NCBI RefSeq assembly: GCF_014133895.1
Contig: NC_050733.1
Coordinates: 1 to 64,000, forward strand
Length of the DNA stretch: 64,000 nucleotides
From: Torulaspora globosa
Taxonomy: Eukaryota; Ascomycota; Saccharomycetes; Saccharomycetales; Saccharomycetaceae
Reading direction: 5' to 3'
Part shown: piece by piece, positions 28,620 through 38,209 of the stretch
How positions within the stretch are numbered: the stretch's first letter is position 1
How the letters are laid out: each line of letters starts with the position of its first letter
Notes under the pieces: generated by a model
What the model saw: only the letters and a program-made list of their open reading frames with translations
The model's database searches: none
What the model was told of the DNA's origin: nothing
Position numbers and translations under genes: made by a program

Positions 28620-29690
28620 ATGGGTGCTGAGAAAAATGCAGATTTAAGCAGAATCTTAGGTAATATATACATTGGAGGCATCCAGCCGATTTCCGAGCAT
28701 GTTCCGCTAAATGCTGAATACGGCATTACGCATATCCTATCTGTGATCAAATTCCAGGTTATCCCAGAGTACCTGGTGCGGAAAAACTATACTCTGAAGA
28801 ATATTGGGATAGACGACGACGACTCTACTGATATCCTGCGCTACATCAACGAGAGTAATAAGTTTTTGGACCAATGTCTGTTTCCAAACGAAAGAGAATA
28901 TGATCCAGCAAAGGTTGATTTCAAGCGCAAGCCTCAAACTGGTGCTGCATTCATCCACTGTCAGGCAGGTGTCTCGAGATCTGCGGCTTTTGTCATTGCC
29001 TATCTCATGTACCGATACGGTTTAGTTTTAAAGACCGCTCTTCATGCAGTACGCAGAAAGAGACCATCAGCTTATCCGAATGAGAATTTCATGGAACAGC
29101 TGGCCATTTACGAAGCAATGGGCTCGAATGTTGTGGATGACGACTTTCCGCAGTATAAGCAATGGAAGCTGGCAAACTCTGTCAAATCAGATCCAACTGG
29201 AACAGAAATACTATCAAAAGATGATACTTTCAAGAGCGAGGAGGAGGACCTAAAAGATATGTCCCCGGAGAGCCTAGAGAATGTGACTGTAGCGAGATGC
29301 AAAAAATGCCGACAGCGATTGGCACTGTCAACCTCTTTTATCAATCACGAGCCGCCAAGTAAGGAATCTCTAGAAGGACATTTTATCAGACGCGCAGCGG
29401 GATCCAGAAGAATCATCGGCATTGAAGAGTCGCAGAACATCTGCTCACACTACTTCGTTGAACCGCTCAACTGGATGAAAGAGGAACTTCAAGGGAAACA
29501 AGAGTTAGAAGGTAAGTTCTTTTGTCCCGGTTGCAACAGCAAAGTTGGAGGGTACAATTGGAAGGGATCAAGATGCAGCTGCGGCAAGTGGGTCGTCCCA
29601 GCCATTCATCTGCGAAGCAATAAGGTGGACAAACTACCGCTTTCAAGCCAGGTTCTGTCAAACCAATCCAAGTTTGTTCCCAGTACTTAG
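28620..29690 (+). CDS. YVH1: Dual-specificity phosphatase and ribosome assembly factor
   Basis: This 356-residue protein is Yvh1. The N-terminal dual-specificity phosphatase domain has the signature HCQAGVSRSAAF with nucleophile Cys114. The C-terminal zinc-binding domain has cysteine pairs in ARCKKCRQRL and FFCPGCNSKVGGYNW and the motif RCSCGKWVVPAIHL. In yeast the zinc domain, not the phosphatase activity, is needed to release Mrt4 from pre-60S particles so that the P-stalk can assemble. It is close in length to S. cerevisiae Yvh1 (364). It is the YIR026C orthologue, placed between RAM2 and MND2 (YIR025W). Confidence 0.96.
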   Translation: MGAEKNADLSRILGNIYIGGIQPISEHVPLNAEYGITHILSVIKFQVIPEYLVRKNYTLKNIGIDDDDSTDILRYINESNKFLDQCLFPNEREYDPAKVDFKRKPQTGAAFIHCQAGVSRSAAFVIAYLMYRYGLVLKTALHAVRRKRPSAYPNENFMEQLAIYEAMGSNVVDDDFPQYKQWKLANSVKSDPTGTEILSKDDTFKSEEEDLKDMSPESLENVTVARCKKCRQRLALSTSFINHEPPSKESLEGHFIRRAAGSRRIIGIEESQNICSHYFVEPLNWMKEELQGKQELEGKFFCPGCNSKVGGYNWKGSRCSCGKWVVPAIHLRSNKVDKLPLSSQVLSNQSKFVPST

Positions 29691-29725
29691 CGATTCTAGA
29701 TAGTATCTAAGCTAACTCTACGACA

Positions 29726-30670
29726 TTATATCTCACGCCCTAGATCGCGTCGGTTTCCCAGAACATGACCCGTCACACTGTTCAAACTACTAATCCGCCG
29801 TGAGCCAACACTTTCAACGGTGTCAGAAACTTCAACCCAAGGAACCTCCATAAATTCTCTGCTCTCGCCCTGGTCGGGATCTAAATTTAGTTGTGAGGTC
29901 TCATACTCATCCTGTGAATCGTAAGGTCGTCTTTCGACATGAGAAGTCTCAACAAACTGCTGTATAGTAACATCTCTCTCGGTCCCTCTATTGGATAAGG
30001 GATTGTTGGCCCTAAAAGACATTGCGACGCCCCGCAATTCACCACCCGCCTCGTCGTCTCCTTCCTCTTCAACACGAGCAAACTCTGCATCATAGTCGTA
30101 CGAAAGATCCTCGTCCTCTTCTTCTGGTTGCGCATGTAGTTGCCCCCCAATGGATGTATCGATATGCGCTGCAGCTTCATCGCCAAGCTCATGGAAGCCT
30201 ACAATAGCTTCAGCACCATTCTCCTGCATCGCGGAGAGCGCTGGCATGTCTCCGGGCTCCCGTGCCTTTGCCGAGTTTTCTTGGTTCTTAAGTCTCTCCT
30301 GCAATTGTTTCATTGTTTCCTTCACACCTATTGGTCGTATACAATCCCAACCGAGAGTTCTCACGCTGTTCAATCTCTGCTGGGCCTGATCTGTTCTCAT
30401 TGTCAGCTCGTCAAATGCAAACCGCTGGTCCTTCGCTCCACTGGGGAAGTATGGTGTCTCTTCGATGGCATTGTAAGCGGAAAGCGGGGGGATATAATGG
30501 TGTCCCGGACTTGATTCGTTATATCCAGACTTGCTCTTATCGGCCATTTTTGGCCCATCTCCCGGTCGGCCGGTTTTGTTCTGCTGTTTCTCCATCACCA
30601 GCACCTCTTTGATATCTCTGAAAAGCGGCAGATCGCCCAGGCTCACGTAGTTCTGACAACTATCAGACAT
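29726..30670 (-). CDS. MND2: APC/C subunit Mnd2
   Basis: This 314-residue, mostly disordered, acidic protein lies at the YIR025W position, convergent with YVH1. Mnd2 is an anaphase-promoting complex subunit that restrains the meiotic activator Ama1 until prophase ends. Visible features fit: a short ordered N-terminus (NYVSLGDLPLFRDIKEV), a helix-prone segment around 95-135 (MRTDQAQQRLNSVRTLGWDC), then long Glu/Asp-rich stretches. No catalytic or zinc motif occurs. The assignment rests on position and overall similarity. S. cerevisiae Mnd2 is 368 residues. Confidence 0.85.
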   Translation of the reverse strand: MSDSCQNYVSLGDLPLFRDIKEVLVMEKQQNKTGRPGDGPKMADKSKSGYNESSPGHHYIPPLSAYNAIEETPYFPSGAKDQRFAFDELTMRTDQAQQRLNSVRTLGWDCIRPIGVKETMKQLQERLKNQENSAKAREPGDMPALSAMQENGAEAIVGFHELGDEAAAHIDTSIGGQLHAQPEEEDEDLSYDYDAEFARVEEEGDDEAGGELRGVAMSFRANNPLSNRGTERDVTIQQFVETSHVERRPYDSQDEYETSQLNLDPDQGESREFMEVPWVEVSDTVESVGSRRISSLNSVTGHVLGNRRDLGREI

Positions 30671-30778
30671 CCCACCGGCTCAAACACTCGGAGGCACTCC
30701 GACTCTTCCATCTAACTCATGTAACGGTTCATCTCCTCAATGCGGATCTGCAGGCCATAGTATAGCTGAAAATCGGAT

Positions 30779-30786
30779 CACGTGAC
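30779..30786. promoter_or_regulatory. Cbf1-type E-box (TCACGTGA)
   Basis: TCACGTGA is the palindromic Cbf1 site. It lies about 110 bases upstream of MND2, between it and the 3' end of MCO12. Confidence 0.5.
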
Positions 30787-30847
30787 AGAAACCTTCAATA
30801 CCTAAAGCGACGAATGGCATAAGCTATGGGCTTCCAGCCTTCTGGTG

Positions 30848-31150
30848 CTACTCGACACGACGGTTGCGCGCGCTACGGCTGGATCTCCCGAGTTCCTCTA
30901 TTTCTCTAGCGCTTCTGGTTGTGAAACCGTCGCTGCGAAGCTGTTTGCGGAAGTATTGCGACCCGACAGCATAGTTGACAAATTTGGAGTAGCACCACTC
31001 GCCCCAGCCCAACATCCTGTGGACGTATTGGCTTATGCCGCTGGTCAGCTCGAAGGCAAATACGTATCCAGTATTCTGTCGTAGGGCCGCGAGAAGCATT
31101 GCCACCAGCGTGAGATCGAAACCAAAGTGGACCAAGCTGTGGATGTTCAT
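30848..31150 (-). CDS. MCO12: Small DUF1748 protein (YKL018C-A orthologue)
   Basis: This 100-residue protein belongs to the fungal DUF1748 family. The segment NIHSLVHFGFDLTLVAMLLA followed by ALRQNTGY is its hallmark, and it includes a hydrophobic helix that could span a membrane. S. cerevisiae YKL018C-A (99 residues) is named MCO12, a mitochondrial class-one protein of unknown role. The ATG at 31150 is preferred to an in-frame ATG 12 codons upstream because the family begins at the NIHSLVHF segment. It is divergent from SWD2, as in S. cerevisiae. The C-terminal tail is Arg/Ser-rich. Confidence 0.88.
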   Translation of the reverse strand: MNIHSLVHFGFDLTLVAMLLAALRQNTGYVFAFELTSGISQYVHRMLGWGEWCYSKFVNYAVGSQYFRKQLRSDGFTTRSAREIEELGRSSRSARNRRVE

Positions 31151-31340
31151 AATGCCGGTATTTGCCGATGGTCTGGGGGCCAGCACAGCGAGTGAGTCCT
31201 CTACTCGACCAGTTGAGATTGTGTTTTGAGAAAGAGCTTAGAAGCCTATATAGAGTGATCGCTTGATGGAAAAAGTTGACCATAATGAGATGCCAAGACA
31301 TAGAGAAGGAAGTAGTGAGTCAGGTAGTGAATAGTTCTGT

Positions 31341-32324
31341 ATGGCGTTGGATATAAGTAAAGATAATCTGGTCAAGTTTCAGGCAGTCAAGTCGTTTAGA
31401 GTTCCTGAGAACGAGATATCTCCCATAACGTCGTTGAGTTACGACGATCACGGCCAGTATCTGCTGACATCGTCAGCTAGCGATAATATGCATCTGTATG
31501 ATGCGGTGAGCTGCAGATTCCTGAATACCATTGCTTCCAAGAAATATGGATGCCATTCAGCTAAGTTCACGCACGCGCAATCCGAATGTGTCTACTCATC
31601 GACGATGAAGAGCTTCGATATAAGGCATTTGAACCTGGAGACCAACCAGTATTTGAGGTACTTCACTGGCCATGGGGCGCTGGTGAGTGACATTCAGGTT
31701 TCGCCGCTCAATGACACGTTTCTGTCGGCATCGTACGACGAGTCGGTGAGACTTTGGGACTTGCGGGCATCGAAGTCGCAGGCAATCGTTCCTAGCTTGG
31801 TGCCCAGCTGCATTGCCTACGATCCAAGCGGTTTGGTGTTTGCCCTTGGGAACCCAGAAAACAACGAATTGGGATTATATAACTTGAAGCAGCTGAAAAG
31901 CGGACCGTTTTTAGTGGTGAAGGTGAAGCCGGGGTTCACTCAATGGAACAAACTGGAGTTCTCAAATGATGGGAAGTATCTATTACTGGGTTCTTCCGCT
32001 GGACGGCAGATAATATTAGATGCCTTTGATGGATCGCAGCTCTTTGAGCTGACAGGAACGAAGGCATTCCCGCTGAGGGAGTTTATGGATTCCGGATCAG
32101 CATGTTTTACGCCTGACGGAAGATTCACTCTGGGCGCAGACTACGATGGCAGGATTGCGGTGTGGAGCCATTCCGATTCCATAAGCAGCAAGACGCTTAA
32201 ACCCGTTGGATTCATTCCTGCAGCTCCTAATTCTTGCCCAAGAACCATTGCATTCAATCCTAAATACGCATCTTTTGTCACAGCAGATGAAAATGTTGAC
32301 TTTTATGTAATTGGAGATCAATAA
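31341..32324 (+). CDS. SWD2: WD40 subunit of COMPASS and CPF
   Basis: This 327-residue WD40 propeller protein is Swd2, shared between the Set1 histone H3K4 methyltransferase complex (COMPASS) and the cleavage and polyadenylation factor. WD repeats include SLSYDDHGQYLLTSSASDNMHLYD, VSPLNDTFLSASYDESVRLWDLR and FTPDGRFTLGADYDGRIAVWS. Length equals the S. cerevisiae protein (329). It converges on HCS1 with 27 bases between stop codons, matching the YKL018W-YKL017C arrangement. Confidence 0.96.
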   Translation: MALDISKDNLVKFQAVKSFRVPENEISPITSLSYDDHGQYLLTSSASDNMHLYDAVSCRFLNTIASKKYGCHSAKFTHAQSECVYSSTMKSFDIRHLNLETNQYLRYFTGHGALVSDIQVSPLNDTFLSASYDESVRLWDLRASKSQAIVPSLVPSCIAYDPSGLVFALGNPENNELGLYNLKQLKSGPFLVVKVKPGFTQWNKLEFSNDGKYLLLGSSAGRQIILDAFDGSQLFELTGTKAFPLREFMDSGSACFTPDGRFTLGADYDGRIAVWSHSDSISSKTLKPVGFIPAAPNSCPRTIAFNPKYASFVTADENVDFYVIGDQ

Positions 32325-32351
32325 TATTACGTGCATGCAGATTGACTCACA

Positions 32352-34364
32352 TCATAGATAATCCCCGATATCTGGATATCTTATATCAGCATTTTCCTCA
32401 CCAAATTCTGCCCAGTCTTTTAGAAACTTCTGTCCAGATTTTTCTAAGGTTTCCACATTGCCTACAACACAAAGCTGCTTCTTTGGTCTCGTCATCGCCA
32501 CATTTAATCGTCTCTCCTCCTTCAAGAACCCAACCTCAAACTTGCTATTGCTGCGCACTAGCGAAAGTATAATTACCTCCTTTTCTCTTCCTTGAAAGCC
32601 GTCCACGGTTGAAATTTCGATTTGCGGGAACATATTGTGAATCAGATGCTTCAGAAGTGTCACTTGTGCACTATAGGGTGCAATGACTCCAATGGCCTCT
32701 TGCGGTACATTGCTCTGAATTAGTTTCTCAATATGAGCTCTCACCAAGAGTCCTTCGTTCTCGTTGAACTTGGAAGACACAATATGCTCTTCCTGGTCAG
32801 TGCTCTCCATGAACTCATCTCCCTGAGTATCATACCATATAAATGGAACAGTGGTATCATCATTAGCGTCAACGCCTGGCAGATCAGACAATACTTTGTT
32901 GGCCACCAGGGTGGCCGCAATGAGTTCACCATCATACATAGCGCTAGATGGAAATTTCATGATACTTTCGTTCATACGATACTGCACTTTTAATAGCTTC
33001 CTGAAGGTGTTCCCGTAATAGCTAACCAGTCTATCAAAAAGGGTTGTTCCTAGAGTCTTCTGCACGCTGGCATCGTCCTCTGTCTTGATTGTGGGAGGCA
33101 GTTGCTTGTTGTCACCAGCGAGTACAAGCTTGCTTATGTCGGATTTATAATGAGACACTAGAGGAATCCAGCACTGCGGCTCTAAACTCTGAGATACTTC
33201 ATCAATTATCAATGTGTCAAAAAGACGTGGGATATGGCTGTACAGCGAGCACAGTGCTCGGTTGTTGGACCCGTGTAAAGTTGCTACTATAACTTTGGCC
33301 TGCAGAATAAGATCGACTACCACTTTCTGCTCCCTGCGCTTTAGCTCCTTACGGAGCTCTTTGATGTCATTCCAACCCTGTTTGCGCTCCTTTGATGATT
33401 TTGTCTTCTTCGTGGAGATAATCTTTTGGTTAATCTCATTTCTGATATCCTGCACTATCTCCCCAGCGGACCCATTCCTGCTTAGCAAATCAAGTGAATG
33501 CGCCAGGTTAGTGTCCAGAAGTCGAGCTGGGTGACCAATTCTCAGAAGTTCATTGCCAGGCAAGACTTTGGCTAGCCGTTCCAGGATAGTATCTACAGCC
33601 ATGTTAGAAGGTCCACAGACCAGTATACGCTGACCCTTCTCGCGCAGCTGCTGTATCAGCTCCACCAAAGTATACGTTTTCCCAGTTCCCGGTGGACCAT
33701 GTATAATGCATATATCATTCGCTAAAGCGAATCTGATTGCTTCTTGCTGAGAGGCGTTTAACGATGCGTTGTTGAACGTTACGTTGCTGGCTGGCGGCTG
33801 CTGGAGAAAAGGCCTACTATTGAGCAAATATTGAACGATCTTATTGCTTGCGAGACCATCAAGCTCTGCAAGCTTTCGCATGGATGACTCCATAGTTTTA
33901 TAAGTAATGGTATTGGTGGTCTTTAGCACGAACAGACGAGTGAATGTCGAAAGCCCAGATGCAGCATCTTCCTGGCTTTCATCGATGGAAATGACCATTT
34001 GGCTATCTGTGATCTTGAATACCACACCATTACATTCGAACTCTTGAGCTTCTTTTCCATCATTTCTATTCTTTTTAGAGCCCGCTGTCGAAGAGAGCTT
34101 GGGTCTAATCAGAACAATGTCGCCGGACTTGATATCACCTCTGCTAATTTCATCACTAATAGCACGGTCAGGCCCCAATTCCAAATACAGTTTACCACCC
34201 AACCCTGTTCTCAGGTTTTCCATGGTCAAATTCGAGATCGCATAACCAGCGTCCACTAACTTTGGCAACGGCAAGCCCTTGAGAATCCGGCTTGTAACCT
34301 CAACATCCTGCTCTCTTTCATGGCTTATGCATCTCAGAAACTTATCAGACAGCTGTTTGTTCAT
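32352..34364 (-). CDS. HCS1: DNA helicase A (SF1B, Hcs1)
   Basis: This 670-residue superfamily 1 helicase matches Hcs1, a 5'-3' DNA helicase that copurifies with DNA polymerase alpha and is related to human IGHMBP2. Motifs are complete: Walker A GPPGTGKT near residue 222, the Walker B form IIDEVSQSLEPQ, motif III LAGDNKQLPP, motif IV-region FRKLLKVQYRMN, motif V STVDGFQGREKEV and motif VI VAMTRPKKQL. Its N-terminal part carries the nucleic-acid binding barrel of the family, interrupted by a helical stalk. Length agrees with S. cerevisiae (683). Confidence 0.97.
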   Translation of the reverse strand: MNKQLSDKFLRCISHEREQDVEVTSRILKGLPLPKLVDAGYAISNLTMENLRTGLGGKLYLELGPDRAISDEISRGDIKSGDIVLIRPKLSSTAGSKKNRNDGKEAQEFECNGVVFKITDSQMVISIDESQEDAASGLSTFTRLFVLKTTNTITYKTMESSMRKLAELDGLASNKIVQYLLNSRPFLQQPPASNVTFNNASLNASQQEAIRFALANDICIIHGPPGTGKTYTLVELIQQLREKGQRILVCGPSNMAVDTILERLAKVLPGNELLRIGHPARLLDTNLAHSLDLLSRNGSAGEIVQDIRNEINQKIISTKKTKSSKERKQGWNDIKELRKELKRREQKVVVDLILQAKVIVATLHGSNNRALCSLYSHIPRLFDTLIIDEVSQSLEPQCWIPLVSHYKSDISKLVLAGDNKQLPPTIKTEDDASVQKTLGTTLFDRLVSYYGNTFRKLLKVQYRMNESIMKFPSSAMYDGELIAATLVANKVLSDLPGVDANDDTTVPFIWYDTQGDEFMESTDQEEHIVSSKFNENEGLLVRAHIEKLIQSNVPQEAIGVIAPYSAQVTLLKHLIHNMFPQIEISTVDGFQGREKEVIILSLVRSNSKFEVGFLKEERRLNVAMTRPKKQLCVVGNVETLEKSGQKFLKDWAEFGEENADIRYPDIGDYL

Positions 34365-34558
34365 AACACTCGAACGTTCTCTATGTCCTGCTCTCCCAAG
34401 AATAGGAGACTAAGACTATGCTGGCACGTCAAAATAAACACATATAATTTCGTAAGTTATATAAATGATTGTTTCTTTCTAGGAATGTATAATCAGCAGC
34501 GTACTCGACGTTAACATTGCCCTGACCATGCAATGCGGCGAGCTTAGACCCAAGCCCT

Positions 34559-35083
34559 CTACATAACGGTGAGGTCGCCAAATTTCTCCTTGTAGCCTGG
34601 GACCTCCCATTTGCCCTTCTTGACCATTTCCTCGACCTTGGCGTCAATCTCTGGCCTAGCCTTGACCAATTCGTCGACAGTAAGTTGGTCAAATGGCCTG
34701 GCGGATTCGATGTTCTTCAAAGTTTCCTGCAACGCCTTCAGCTCGCTGGCAACCAACTCTTCCGTCTCTCTAGCATTGGAAATAGCTTGCGATTCGAAAG
34801 CCTCGATGGTCGATAGTTGCTTGGAAGCATCCAAAGTAGCTGGCTTGTACGATTTGAAAGATTGTTCAATCTTGTCCACCACAGCACTATTCTTCAACAC
34901 GGAACGGTAGTATTCGAAATCAACAGACGTTTCTTGAGCTTTCAATTCGAACAATTGTCTTCTGGCCTCGTCGTTTCTCTTCTTGAATGCGGATAATTGC
35001 GCTGCTGTCTTACCAGACAACTTCAAAGTAGAAATAACCTTGGCCCAGTTCAACTTACTAGATGCAGGATTAGCCAAAGACAT
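34559..35083 (-). CDS. ATP7: ATP synthase stator subunit d
   Basis: This 174-residue protein is subunit d of mitochondrial F1Fo ATP synthase, part of the peripheral stalk that keeps the catalytic head still. It has the same length as S. cerevisiae Atp7 and begins MSLANPASSKLNWAKVISTL, followed by a long amphipathic helical region, and ends in KWEVPGYKEKFGDLTVM. As in yeast, no cleavable presequence is evident. It is divergent from PUT3 across a 423-base promoter region. Confidence 0.97.
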   Translation of the reverse strand: MSLANPASSKLNWAKVISTLKLSGKTAAQLSAFKKRNDEARRQLFELKAQETSVDFEYYRSVLKNSAVVDKIEQSFKSYKPATLDASKQLSTIEAFESQAISNARETEELVASELKALQETLKNIESARPFDQLTVDELVKARPEIDAKVEEMVKKGKWEVPGYKEKFGDLTVM

Positions 35084-35506
35084 TGTGTAGAGTATTGCTA
35101 CAGATATCCAGCACAGACAACAAGCAATTGATGCTATCTATCCATCGATCCTTTCGGCTATACATTAACCAACGTTCAATACGTGGTCCCCCAAGCCGTT
35201 GGGATCGCCAATTGCTGAAGAAAAATGAAAACGAGTTGAAGAAAGCGGATCTCTACGAGGTTTTCTAAGCCTGGCCAATAGAATTGCCGTATTCGGCTGG
35301 TTTAACAGGGTAACCTCTGATATCTCTAATCACGTGACAGATATTTTCTGCAAGCTTCGGGATTCGATCGCCGACCATATAGGACCCTATCAGTTCATCA
35401 CTATCTGAAGAGGTGGATGGGAGAAGATGAGCCAGGTTTAGGCTCATAGTTACCTGTTGTGGGACGGTGGGTCCATCGGGTTTGAGAACTGCTTTGTGGC
35501 GAGACC
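35084..35506. promoter_or_regulatory. Divergent ATP7/PUT3 promoter
   Basis: These 423 bases include two CCAAT pentamers (35208-35212 and near 35273) that could bind the Hap2/3/4/5 complex for ATP7, and a TCACGTGA E-box. No gene is present. Confidence 0.5.
35330..35337. promoter_or_regulatory. Cbf1-type E-box (TCACGTGA)
   Basis: A palindromic Cbf1 site lies 170 bases upstream of PUT3 and 247 bases upstream of ATP7. Confidence 0.5.
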
Positions 35507-38155
35507 ATGGCGGGCGATCTGGGAACAGCGAATGGTGAGCGTGGTGACGAAGCTGGTGCAACGATCGGGAGTACTGTGGCCCGCAAAACGCCTGAGAACG
35601 ATCGGTTGGAGCGGAATGATGGTTCCGACGCTGAGTTTTCGGCGGAATACTGTGGTTATGGTGAGTTTGAGGGCGACGAGGTGTTAGGGACTCAGATAAA
35701 TCAAGCGTCTCGAGGAAAAAGAAGGAGAAGGTCGGCTTTGGCATGTGTTCGATGTCGAAGACGCCATGTCAAGTGCCCGGGTGGCAGGCCGTGTGCTAAA
35801 TGTGCTGCAGCGAATATTGCCTGCGAATATTTGGAGCCCAACAAGAAACTCATAGTGTCTATGAAGTATTTGCAAGATTTACAGGAGAGTCTGGCCCACA
35901 TGAAGCGGGAGAATGTTAGACTGCAGGCATTGGTGACTTCTCTGCAGTCCAGCGGAGAAGCTACTGTAAGTAAAGGCATCGGTGGCCAACAGGACGGTGC
36001 TCCTGTGCCTCCTCGCAGAGTCCTTACACCTCTAGACCTTCAGGCGGATGGATCGGACATCCAATTTAGTAAGAATACCATTGAAAAGGATGTCCAGAGA
36101 GATCTGGCGCAATCGGTGGGTGGAAATGTTGAAGAAGATGAAGATATAGTACCGTCTTTCGCCCGAGGAGGCAGGTTGGTCGAGTCGCGCACCGGCCAGA
36201 GATACTTCGTCGGGCCCTCTTCCATGACGCTTTTCGGACTTGAGATCCAATCTTTGATCTCCAAATATCTGCCGAAGGACACCGCCGATCGTACGTCCGC
36301 TAACAGAATGCCATTACCAAGCAAAGAAGGTCATAATTCTTTAGGAGAAACATATGAGCCTGTAGATCAGGTCCTACAAGAGGAAGGAAATGCGTACAGG
36401 ATTGTACTCGCTAAGAATGACGATAACGAGGATCTTTCGGTGAATTTTACGCTTCCCTCTTATTCTTATGCGATGTTTTTGGTTGACACTTTTATCACCT
36501 ACAATGATGGATGTTTCTATTTCTTCAATGAAGGTATCGTCAAACATGGACTGAAGATAGCATACGAAGGTAAGCCACTTTATGATGACCACACCCTGCA
36601 AACAATTTGGTTTTGTAAAGTCTTACTAGTTTTTGCCATTGGAGAGATGTATTTGGGAACTCACAATAATGTAAATGGTAACAAAGCGGTACTCAAGGGC
36701 AGTGCAAAGCTGCCTGGTTCTGGATTTTTCGATGATGCGTCTGAGATCTTCAGTTGTCTTTTCTCAAGTGGAAAGGTAGAGAATATTACGAAGGAAGGCG
36801 GGATTGAAGTGATGCTGCTATATGCATTCTACCTGCAAGTTGCAGATTGCACGGTTGCTTCATACTTCTATTTTGGGCAAGCTCTGAAAGCATCTTTGAT
36901 AGTTGGAATGCACGTCGACGCCCAACGAGAGTCGCTCACACGGTATGAGCTCGAGCACCGCCGTCGCCTTTGGTGGACCGTTTATATGTTCGAAAGAATG
37001 CTCAGTTGCAAAGCCGGCCTTCCACTGAGTTTCATGGATGAAACCATCTCTACGGAGCTACCGGACGATTTCGACATGTCCAATCCGCCGTCCGGTAGTG
37101 AACATTATATTTTTCCTGAGGCTGAATATATCATTAATTGTGTTAAAATTGTTCAGATTAATGCCCAGATACTCAACAAGCTATATCAGAGGCAGCCTAG
37201 CTCCAACATACTACCAACTCTAAAACATATTGTCAAGCAATTGCTGGAATGGAGAAACAATCTCTCGAGTTTTCTTCAAGTTGATTTTAGGCAAAAAGAC
37301 TTGAAGATTTCCCGGTTGTGCACTAATATGTTCACAGAATACTTCCAGGGTTTGAACCTAGCTATTCGACCTTTGCTGTTCCATTTTACATCTATTCAGC
37401 TGAAAAAATACAAAGAAAGCCAGACTTACATCAACCTGCAAAACTATTCGTCCGCAATATCAGCTCTTCTGAACTGTTCATTACAAGCCTCGTTGAATAC
37501 TATACGCTCTCTTTGGGCTCTCATGGATCAGAACATGGTTGCGCTTTTCGGCTATATGGATAGAGAGTATTTATTCACCTCATGCTGTACCCTAGTTCTA
37601 TTCAATGCAACTTTTGGCATTCATGAGAATACGTATGAACACTTGGATCATGCTCTGGAAATATTTACTAAAATGCGAAACCTTGGCAATAATCCAGCAG
37701 GCTTAAGGCGCGCTCAGTTGCTTACCTTGGTCGCAAACCTCGATTTTCATGGAATTTTTAAAGATCTCATCGAAAAGCACAATGATTCTTTGAAGCCAGA
37801 TTCGCAGTTTGATGCTCACGACTATAAGGACATCAATTTCGTTTCTCACACCAGTACGGATACATCAGCCCTTTCAGACATCATAAATGCCACGCTTTCT
37901 GGATCTGTTACAAACCTTACTAAGAGTGAGACCAGGATTGCAGAGGAAAACAAAAGCCAATTAAATCCGGCCGATGTGATTGATAACGGTGATTTGCAAA
38001 AGATTCTGGACAAAATGAATAAGCTGAGTCAAACTGATTGCGAGCTATGGAAAGATATCTCAGATCAGGCGATGTGGCTAGGTAGTGCTATAAATCCTTG
38101 TGAGACGGCAACTAGTGAAGCGGACCTCAGTGCGTATCTGGGCCGTATATCTTGA
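35507..38155 (+). CDS. PUT3: Zn2Cys6 activator of proline utilisation
   Basis: This 882-residue protein is Put3, the proline-responsive activator of PUT1 and PUT2. Its zinc cluster has the pattern CX2CX6CX5CX2CX6C (Cys80, 83, 90, 96, 99, 106). The following linker and coiled coil read EYLEPNKKLIVSMKYLQDLQ, very close to the S. cerevisiae sequence, and mediate dimer binding to CGG-N10-CCG. The fungal transcription factor middle domain follows (about 330-560), with RYELEHRRRLWWTVYMFERM as its signature. S. cerevisiae Put3 is 979 residues. It lies between ATP7 and URB1 as YKL015W does. Confidence 0.95.
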   Translation: MAGDLGTANGERGDEAGATIGSTVARKTPENDRLERNDGSDAEFSAEYCGYGEFEGDEVLGTQINQASRGKRRRRSALACVRCRRRHVKCPGGRPCAKCAAANIACEYLEPNKKLIVSMKYLQDLQESLAHMKRENVRLQALVTSLQSSGEATVSKGIGGQQDGAPVPPRRVLTPLDLQADGSDIQFSKNTIEKDVQRDLAQSVGGNVEEDEDIVPSFARGGRLVESRTGQRYFVGPSSMTLFGLEIQSLISKYLPKDTADRTSANRMPLPSKEGHNSLGETYEPVDQVLQEEGNAYRIVLAKNDDNEDLSVNFTLPSYSYAMFLVDTFITYNDGCFYFFNEGIVKHGLKIAYEGKPLYDDHTLQTIWFCKVLLVFAIGEMYLGTHNNVNGNKAVLKGSAKLPGSGFFDDASEIFSCLFSSGKVENITKEGGIEVMLLYAFYLQVADCTVASYFYFGQALKASLIVGMHVDAQRESLTRYELEHRRRLWWTVYMFERMLSCKAGLPLSFMDETISTELPDDFDMSNPPSGSEHYIFPEAEYIINCVKIVQINAQILNKLYQRQPSSNILPTLKHIVKQLLEWRNNLSSFLQVDFRQKDLKISRLCTNMFTEYFQGLNLAIRPLLFHFTSIQLKKYKESQTYINLQNYSSAISALLNCSLQASLNTIRSLWALMDQNMVALFGYMDREYLFTSCCTLVLFNATFGIHENTYEHLDHALEIFTKMRNLGNNPAGLRRAQLLTLVANLDFHGIFKDLIEKHNDSLKPDSQFDAHDYKDINFVSHTSTDTSALSDIINATLSGSVTNLTKSETRIAEENKSQLNPADVIDNGDLQKILDKMNKLSQTDCELWKDISDQAMWLGSAINPCETATSEADLSAYLGRIS

Positions 38156-38209
38156 GGACAAATTCGATGCAGTTTACGTAATGTACTAGATATCAACCAT
38201 TCGAAGTAT

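Noticed and set aside
30779..30786. TCACGTGA as a possible centromere CDEI element (also at 35330 and 47703)
   Set aside because: No AT-rich CDEII of about 80 bases or CDEIII consensus follows at any of these sites.
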